From positions 1 to 37,482 of the forward strand of contig QWQG01000212.1 of assembly GCA_003670925.1 (NCBI GenBank): a stretch of DNA of 37,482 nucleotides, in the 5' to 3' direction. The position numbers were made by a program, and so were the translations under genes. Below, piece after piece: positions 24,174-29,773 of the stretch. The stretch is from Planctomycetota bacterium (GTDB lineage: Bacteria > Planctomycetota > Planctomycetia > Planctomycetales > Planctomycetaceae). The notes under the pieces were generated by a model. The model saw nothing but the letters and a program-made list of their open reading frames with translations, did no database searches and had not been told where the DNA came from. Numbering within the stretch: the first letter of the stretch is position 1; every line of letters begins with the position of its first letter.

Positions 24174-25652
24174 CTACGCCGCTGGCCGCCATGTTTCCAG
24201 CACTTCCAGCTTGCCATGTTCGCCCGACCATTTTGTTTTCGGGAACAGCGTGTCGCGCTGCGACAGGATGCGCGCACGCGCCTCGGGTTGTGTGAGGACT
24301 TGAAACAGATGCCGCACTTCGGATGCGAAACCCGATTCGGACTGGAATCCGAAACGTTCGCTGAGTTTCTCGTGAATGACCTCGTAGGGATGCTCTTCCG
24401 CCTCGACACGAGGATTTTCGATTCGCTGGACTTCGACATCCAGTCCGAATTCAACGCCAATCGCGGCCACCATTTTGGCAATCTGCAGCACGCTGAACAC
24501 ATCCGTGACCTGATTCACGACATCATACTGACCGGGTTCCGGCGGAGCCGCGATCAATCGCGTAATACACTGCATGGCGTCGCGGAGCGTGATGTAACCG
24601 CGTTTTTGATTCCCGCTGCCGTAGATCGTCAGGGGCATCCCGATGACAGCCTGAGCCACAAAGCGATTGACGACCGTGCCCCACCATTCGTCGATATCCA
24701 GCCGTGTATTCAGATCCGCATGAGCCGTCAGTTCTTCGGAGTAGTTGCCGTAGATGACTCCCTGCATGACGTCGTAACTTCGCAGCCACCAGTATTTGCA
24801 GGCTTCGTAAACACTGTACGTGCCTTGGACCTTGCTGACGTGATAAAAACTGACCGGATCGCGCGGCGTGAGTTCTCCGCCAAGGCTCCATTCCTTCCCC
24901 TGATATTGCAGCACTGCATCTCCGGGGAAGAGGCCTTCGAACAGCGGGCGACCGGTGAGGGGACTGCCGTATTCACCCATGGTTCCGAGCTTGATGATGC
25001 AGGCATCCGGAGCGTGATCGCGGACACCGAACAGCAATCCCAGTGTTCCTACGACGTTGTTCTGAATCGTGTTCACCGCCTTTTCGACGGACGCCATGCT
25101 GTAGGGAGCACTTGGGATTTCTGCGAACTGCACGATGGATTCCGGCTGGACTTCTTTGATATACGCAAAGAGCGCCTCACGATCCATCAGATCGATTTCG
25201 CGGAATTCGATGTCAACACCCAGATGTTGATTGGCCGCTTTGATCCGGTCTGCCATCGATTGAATCGGCGTGACTGAATGTGCACCGCGTTCTTCCACGA
25301 GTTTTCGTCGCAGCATGTTGTCGATGCCGTAGACTTTGCAGCCAAGTTTTGCCAGCTTGAGCGCGAGCGGCCAGCCCAGATATCCGTCCATGCCGAGGAT
25401 GAGCACGCGCATGCCGTCGAGTAGATAGCCGCTGTCAGTCTTCTTCCATTCCGAGCACGATTCAAACGTGATCGACATCGGATCGAAGTAGCCAATTTCC
25501 GGACGTCGCTTGCATTCCACAACCAGCTGCCCCTGAGCCGCCTTGCGAAACGCCGCCTGTCCGCAGGCGCGAAAATCGACGTGGCCCTTGAATTCCACCG
25601 CCGGACAACTCCAGCAGGTCTGATTGGCATTATGGCAGGATGATTCAGTCAT
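24174..25652 (-). CDS. SQD1-like NAD-dependent sugar nucleotide enzyme (UDP-sulfoquinovose synthase-like) with Cys-rich N-terminus
   Basis: Extended SDR of 492 residues. From residue 81 it closely follows the SQD1 pattern: MRVLILGMDGYLGWPLAL (NAD loop), IDNMLRRKL, HSVTPIQSMADRI, IPSAPYSM, IIKLGTMGEYGSP with T224, SFYHVSKVQG with Y270 and K274, VMQGVIYG, RGYITLRDAMQCI and NPRVEAEEHPYEV. SQD1 makes UDP-sulfoquinovose from UDP-glucose and sulfite, so a sulfonated sugar is plausible; another epimerase activity is the alternative. About 80 extra residues precede the domain and carry Cys 6, 13, 16, 30, 47 and 66 (including TCWSC), perhaps a zinc or Fe-S module. If M81 were the start, the protein would have canonical length. 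It ends ETWRPAA. Confidence 0.82.
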   Translation of the reverse strand: MTESSCHNANQTCWSCPAVEFKGHVDFRACGQAAFRKAAQGQLVVECKRRPEIGYFDPMSITFESCSEWKKTDSGYLLDGMRVLILGMDGYLGWPLALKLAKLGCKVYGIDNMLRRKLVEERGAHSVTPIQSMADRIKAANQHLGVDIEFREIDLMDREALFAYIKEVQPESIVQFAEIPSAPYSMASVEKAVNTIQNNVVGTLGLLFGVRDHAPDACIIKLGTMGEYGSPLTGRPLFEGLFPGDAVLQYQGKEWSLGGELTPRDPVSFYHVSKVQGTYSVYEACKYWWLRSYDVMQGVIYGNYSEELTAHADLNTRLDIDEWWGTVVNRFVAQAVIGMPLTIYGSGNQKRGYITLRDAMQCITRLIAAPPEPGQYDVVNQVTDVFSVLQIAKMVAAIGVEFGLDVEVQRIENPRVEAEEHPYEVIHEKLSERFGFQSESGFASEVRHLFQVLTQPEARARILSQRDTLFPKTKWSGEHGKLEVLETWRPAA

Positions 25653-25686
25653 GTTTCGAAAACCCGTTTCCGTGCACTCAGCGATT

Positions 25687-25718
25687 CGGCGAGCGGGGTG
25701 GCGTCAGCCCCCCGGTAC
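25687..25718 (+). repeat. REP-like half element
   Basis: Core GGCGAGCGGGGTGGCGTCAG followed by CCCCCCGGTAC, matching one arm of the REPIN-like elements at 11881 and 13038. An inverted partner, CCCGAGGGCTTACGCCGCTC at 25845-25864, overlaps the stop codon of the next gene. Another repeat pair (25752-25833) is nested between them. Confidence 0.7.
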
Positions 25719-25751
25719 ATTGCAATTCATTGGATATTTAGTGATTGAAGT

Positions 25752-25833
25752 AGGGTGTGTGCAGCGCCAGCGGAACACACCAGTTTCTCACGGCTTCCTA
25801 AAATGGTGCGTTGCGCTCCGCTGCACGCACCCT
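25752..25833. repeat. Inverted repeat with GGTGCGTGCAGCG-type arms
   Basis: Arms of about 30 bases (25752-25782 and 25804-25833) are imperfect inverted copies: AGGGTGTGTGCAGCG on the left against the complement of AGGGTGCGTGCAGCG on the right. They are separated by about 20 bases. Each arm is itself nearly palindromic (GGTGNGT...ACNCACC). It is a REPIN/MITE-like structure without coding capacity. Confidence 0.7.
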
Positions 25834-25853
25834 CCGACGAAGTACCCGAGGGC

Positions 25854-27140
25854 TTACGCCGCTCGGCTTACCAACTGCGATTGGCGTGGCATAACAACGT
25901 CCAGCACGTTTTCGACTTTCATGTCGGCGGGAATCTTTCCGAGACGTTCGCCTCGGACAAAGAACGAAGATTCTTCATACGTATGCTTCCCGTTAATACG
26001 TGTCGTTTCCACAAGTTCAGATAGATTCACGCGGCCTGAAAGTGCGATGTCCTTGGCAGCCATCACAATGAGATCCGGGGCCCGGTGAGCGAATGGGCCG
26101 CTGTAAACGTCTTTGCCGCGAATCACTTCGCTGGCGATGGGCTGACCGTTGACGCTGGCGTTCTGGAAGAAGGTCGTCAGTTGCTGCATCAGTGATTCTG
26201 CTTCGTCGGCGGCCACAGTGCCACCGGGATAGCGTCCCTGACGATGCAGGTAGATTCGACCCGGATCCATCGCGAATGCTTTAGTTTCCGGCAGCATGTC
26301 GATATAGGACGGTCGCTGAGATTCTTTAAGCCGCAGGAAGCCATTTTCCGCCAGCAGACAGTTCAGGTTTACACTCATACGTTGCCGCGCAAACCCGTGA
26401 TCGGAGACGGCAGCGAGCGTGACGTCGTCGTCGAGTCGTTCCAAGATGCGGCCGATCTGATGATCCACTTCGTGATAGTAATCTAGAAATGTTTGATGGA
26501 ACGGCGATGTTGTGTCTTCGTAATCTTCCCACAGGTAGTGATTCAACCGATCGGTGCCAGTGAACACGAACATGATGTTCTGCCACGGTTCCCGATTCCA
26601 ATGATGATGCAGAGCCTGACAACGCGCGGCCATGACGCGATGCAGTTCGTCCACGAATTTCTGCTTGCCCTTTTCAACCAGCGACATGTCAGCATCGACC
26701 GCGTAGCCAATACTTTCCAGCCATGCGAGTTCTTCCGGCGGATGGACGGCTCGCTTGAGATCCAATGCCACAAAGCCGGATACCAGCATCCCGGGCATAG
26801 GCTGAGCCGGATACGTCTGCGGCACGTTCAGGATGAGACTGGGGCCAGCCCCCTCGCGCGCCCAGAACGGTTTGGATCGAAACGTGCGCGACGACGTGAA
26901 GCCCAGTGTATAGCTGCCGTCCATCAGATCCGTGAAACCGAAAACATTGTGACCACCCGAGTTTTCACCCGTCACAATTGAGGCCCAGGCGGCGGATGAG
27001 ACTTCCGGCAACGCGGATTTCATGGGAACCAGCGTACCTGTTTTCAGCAACTGCTGACTGTGAGGCATCACACCGGAATTGGCAAATTGCTGCCACATCC
27101 AGCGCGGGAGTCCGTCGATTCCGAGTAAAAACATGTTCAT
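25854..27140 (-). CDS. Alkaline phosphatase superfamily (type I phosphodiesterase/nucleotide pyrophosphatase-like) protein
   Basis: Metal-dependent phospho- or sulfo-ester hydrolase fold of 428 residues. Visible sites are FLLGIDGLPRW (first metal Asp), PEVSSAAWASIVTGENSGGHNVFGF around the nucleophile position, FVFTGTDRLNHYLWEDY (metal Asp and His), VTLAAVSDHGFARQ (metal Asp-His) and a late NGKHTYEESSFFVRG histidine. No signal peptide is seen, so it is cytoplasmic. The AP superfamily also includes sulfatases and phosphoglycerol transferases, so the substrate is open. Three starts are possible (GTG 27146, ATG 27140, ATG 27134); ATG 27140 is eight bases from GGAGG and is preferred. It ends LVSRAA, encoded where the gene runs into a REP-like repeat. 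Confidence 0.8.
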   Translation of the reverse strand: MNMFLLGIDGLPRWMWQQFANSGVMPHSQQLLKTGTLVPMKSALPEVSSAAWASIVTGENSGGHNVFGFTDLMDGSYTLGFTSSRTFRSKPFWAREGAGPSLILNVPQTYPAQPMPGMLVSGFVALDLKRAVHPPEELAWLESIGYAVDADMSLVEKGKQKFVDELHRVMAARCQALHHHWNREPWQNIMFVFTGTDRLNHYLWEDYEDTTSPFHQTFLDYYHEVDHQIGRILERLDDDVTLAAVSDHGFARQRMSVNLNCLLAENGFLRLKESQRPSYIDMLPETKAFAMDPGRIYLHRQGRYPGGTVAADEAESLMQQLTTFFQNASVNGQPIASEVIRGKDVYSGPFAHRAPDLIVMAAKDIALSGRVNLSELVETTRINGKHTYEESSFFVRGERLGKIPADMKVENVLDVVMPRQSQLVSRAA

Positions 27141-27173
27141 GATCACGGCCTCCGTTCCGGGATCTCACTTTTT

Positions 27174-27278
27174 CAGATCTCAGATCTCAGATCTCAGATC
27201 TCAGATCTCAGATCTCAAATCTCAAATCTCAAATCTCAAATCTCAAATTAGAAACTTCAAATCGAAAATCGAAAATCA
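27174..27278. repeat. Heptamer tandem repeat, fifteen units in register
   Basis: Six CAGATCT units (27174-27215), four CAAATCT (27216-27243), then CAAATTA, GAAACTT, CAAATCG, AAAATCG and AAAATCA, all in unbroken 7-base register to the stop codon of the upstream gene. It fills most of the spacer. The unit resembles the reverse complement of the GARATTT repeat at 23087-23149. Confidence 0.93.
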
Positions 27279-27692
27279 AATGTATCCCAATTGCCGGAGT
27301 CGCTCGGTCACGGCCTCAGTATCTTCTTCATCCATGAAGGCATCGGAGTCGCAGACGCACATCAGAGTGCAGTGCAGATGCGGAATTCCGTGAGTATCGA
27401 GTTCTCGTGTCACAACAGCAGCGTCGCTGCAGTTTTCATCCGAAATCACAACGATCCGATCAACTATCGAGGACTGAAGCTGCAGAAGCCAGCGTGACAT
27501 TCCGAGACGCCAATGCACCGCTGACGGTGTGTCGCGGAAAGTGAGCCGGTCGTCATGGGCGGCAATATAGAGTGTTCCCGCGACCGTATTGAGCGGCTGC
27601 TGCGAGAGATTCAACACGGCGTCGCCAGCCATTAAGACGCCAGTGATCGCATCGGCGGTACTCGAACACTCGATTGTCATAGTCATCACCAT
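27276..27692 (-). CDS. Uncharacterised protein, 138 residues
   Basis: I do not recognise this protein. It reads as a compact globular sequence with alternating hydrophobic and polar stretches (AGTLYIAAHDDRLTF, SSIVDRIVVISDENCSDAAVV), three cysteines close together near CTLMCVCDSD, and an acidic C-terminus (FMDEEDTEAVTERLRQLGYI). No signal peptide or membrane segment is seen. The region VDRIVVISDE...VVTRELDTHGIPHLHC could be a Rossmann-like strand-helix-strand. Several in-frame starts cluster at 27692-27678 and no good ribosome binding site is present. It is the first gene of the minus-strand run leading into the phosphodiesterase gene, so it probably belongs to the glycan operon. Confidence 0.6.
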   Translation of the reverse strand: MVMTMTIECSSTADAITGVLMAGDAVLNLSQQPLNTVAGTLYIAAHDDRLTFRDTPSAVHWRLGMSRWLLQLQSSIVDRIVVISDENCSDAAVVTRELDTHGIPHLHCTLMCVCDSDAFMDEEDTEAVTERLRQLGYI

Positions 27693-28052
27693 CCGTGGTG
27701 GAAAACGCGTTAATGCTCAATCCTTGAGCGCTCTGAAATCGCACGATCCCAAAGTTCCTGCGGGAATTTAACAGTCCGGCGGAAATGAGACAACACAGGT
27801 TTTGAAAGGCAAAAACTGCCGAACATTTGCTCAAGCAGGTTTCGCGGTGCGGAACCTGTGACTCGCGTCGCCGGGTTTCCCGTAATTCGCTTGTAAACTC
27901 ACAGGCGAGCGGCATGCGGCTTGCCCTGACAAAAAACGCGATACCGGACGGCTCACCCCCCACTCCGCTCGCCGAACTCATTTCTGCCCACACGCAGGAT
28001 AAACATGGGAAAGTCGCAGCAGGCAGGAAAAACTGCGAGGGTTCGAGGCGCT
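27693..28052. other. Intergenic stretch with a diverged REPIN-like element
   Basis: No convincing gene. Bases 27904-27997 are a diverged copy of the REPIN-like element at 13038-13133: they start GGCGAGCGGCATGCGGC, have a CCACTCCGCTCGCC arm, and end with an ACTCATTTCTG tag. An ORF spanning the region on the minus strand reads through this repeat and the upstream gene in the wrong frame and is not believed. Confidence 0.7.
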
Positions 28053-29243
28053 TCAAAATTCCGCCAAAATCGCCACAACGGCAGTCTGAATGGGGCCGCC
28101 CGTGACCTCAACCGTACCGTCGGCGTGGATGTAGATGTCGATTTCGCTGCGAACGCCAAACTCTGAAAGGTAAATGCCGGGTTCGATGGTGAACAACGAA
28201 CGCGGCAGGATGCGGCGGGTTTCGTGAGTTTCCAGATTATCAATGTGCGTGCCATTACCGTGGGTTTCCTGAGCCATATTGTGACCCGTGCGGTGGCAGA
28301 AGTCGGGACCATATCCGGCGGCTTCGATGACGCCTCGGACGGCATCATCCACTTCCCAGCCCTGAAGTTCCCGGCCCGCAGCGAACGCAGACTTGACGCA
28401 TTCGATGCCGGCATCGCGCCCCGCAGCGACGATGTTGAAGACTTTGGTGAATTTCTCAGGGACAGAAGTACCGACATAACCAGTGCGCGTCAAATCGCTG
28501 TACACCGAGCCCGGCTTATCTTGTTTGGCCCACAGATCGACGAGCACGAAACTGCCTTCGACGATTTTCGTAACAGCCCCCGTGCCGGTTTCGTAATGCG
28601 GATTGCCGCCATTTCCATTCACACCGACGATCGGAGGATGGTAGGTCGTCATCCGGTGTTCGGCGAAATGTCGCATGATCTCATCCGACACCGCCATTTC
28701 TTCGACGAAACCGTGAGTTCGCACCTGATCAGCGATAAATTTCCAGACACGTCCATAGGCAGCGTTCGTCACTTCAGAAGCTTCGAGATGACTTTTCAAC
28801 TGTGCGTCGGTGAGCGTTGATTCGAAGAGCGAAATCAGATCCCCGGACGAAACGACTTCCGAGCCAAACGACCGCACGAGTTCGACCGTGCCGGCATCGA
28901 CTCTGGAAATGTACGGATTTCCGTTCCGAGGCGAATACTCCATCGCGACGCTTTTGTGACCGGTGACGACTTTTTGAATGGACGCTTCAAGTTCCTGCCA
29001 CCGAAGATAAATAGATTTTTCGCCGGGAAGATGATCCAAAACGTCAGATTCAATGCGGTGCACAAGTTTTGTCGGCGTGCCCTTCGCAGGAATAAAATAG
29101 TAGTAACGGCGTGACCCCGCGAAGCCATGCGGCATCTGCAAAATGCGTTGAGCCAGTACGTTGCTGCCTCGGAAGTCATACAACAGCCAGCCGTCGAAGT
29201 GGAATTCGCACAGGGCTGCCTGAATTTCTGCCAGATCAAACAT
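28053..29243 (-). CDS. M24 family metallopeptidase (Xaa-Pro aminopeptidase-like)
   Basis: Cytoplasmic aminopeptidase fold of 396 residues. There is an N-terminal creatinase-like domain (about 1-150: GWLLYDFRGSNVLAQ, KSIYLRW) and a pita-bread catalytic domain. The metal ligands can be matched to VLVDLW (Asp), VYSDLTRTGYVG (Asp), HRTGHNMAQETHG (His), FTIEPGIYL (Glu) and GVRSEIDIYI (Glu), the expected D-D-H-E-E order. It probably cleaves N-terminal residues before proline; creatinase-like or other roles are possible. The ATG at 29243 lacks a strong ribosome binding site. It appears to be a housekeeping gene outside the glycan locus and ends ILAEF, without the Ala-Ala tail. Confidence 0.88.
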   Translation of the reverse strand: MFDLAEIQAALCEFHFDGWLLYDFRGSNVLAQRILQMPHGFAGSRRYYYFIPAKGTPTKLVHRIESDVLDHLPGEKSIYLRWQELEASIQKVVTGHKSVAMEYSPRNGNPYISRVDAGTVELVRSFGSEVVSSGDLISLFESTLTDAQLKSHLEASEVTNAAYGRVWKFIADQVRTHGFVEEMAVSDEIMRHFAEHRMTTYHPPIVGVNGNGGNPHYETGTGAVTKIVEGSFVLVDLWAKQDKPGSVYSDLTRTGYVGTSVPEKFTKVFNIVAAGRDAGIECVKSAFAAGRELQGWEVDDAVRGVIEAAGYGPDFCHRTGHNMAQETHGNGTHIDNLETHETRRILPRSLFTIEPGIYLSEFGVRSEIDIYIHADGTVEVTGGPIQTAVVAILAEF

Positions 29244-29773
29244 TGACGATGACTTTCTGATGAATGAATATGCGGCCCATGCTAAGTTGGGTTAACCATA
29301 AGGAATTGTGGCAGCCAAAACCACGATGTACCCAAGGAATCTCAGTCGGAGGAGCGAGCGTTAGCGCGAAAGCCCGCAGAATGGCAATCCACAAGAAGAT
29401 CCTCCGTGGGGGTTTGCGGGAGATGTTTTGTTGTCGCAGGATTCGGCAGAATTAAGCCATGAAACAGCCCCATCTCCGAATGCTTCCTAATCCGGCGACA
29501 CACCACTGGGGGCCGGCCTCGGGGAAAACATTAAGGGATGAAAAGTGGCACGCTAACATCATTTAAGAAAAAGCGTGGGAATTTATCGGTTCGTTCGTCC
29601 AGATGAAACGCGGTGAATTCCACTCATGTTTAGCGGCGAAACAACGTCAGTGCTGCCACGCATGGATTTTTTTTGAATTGCAGGTGGATTTTGAGTTTAT
29701 AACACCGAGAATGCAGTCGGAAACCTAGGTCGGAAGTTTTTTATTAGGATGCGTCTAAGGAGCAGGTGCGACA
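29244..29773. other. 530-base upstream region of the surface protein gene
   Basis: No gene is visible. The stretch separates the leftward peptidase gene from the rightward surface protein gene and should hold promoters for both. A GAGCGAGCGTTAGCGCG segment near 29353 is a short palindrome-like repeat common in such spacers. A strong promoter candidate is listed separately. Confidence 0.5.
29673..29701 (+). promoter_or_regulatory. Candidate sigma-70-type promoter of the surface protein gene
   Basis: TTGAAT (29673-29678), a 17-base spacer and TTTATA (29696-29701). This gives a transcript start near 29708 and a leader of about 65 bases. A ribosome binding site AAGGAG (29757-29762) lies 11 bases before the ATG. 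Motif match only. Confidence 0.4.

Noticed and set aside
24216-25277. 353-residue plus-strand ORF
   Set aside because: Entirely antisense to the well-supported SQD1-like gene and without family features.
27174-27278. Possible CRISPR array
   Set aside because: The units are 7 bases, directly adjacent and without unique spacers; it is a plain tandem repeat.
27553-28056. 167-residue minus-strand ORF
   Set aside because: Runs through a REPIN-like repeat and the start of the 138-residue gene in the wrong frame; no ribosome binding site or domain.
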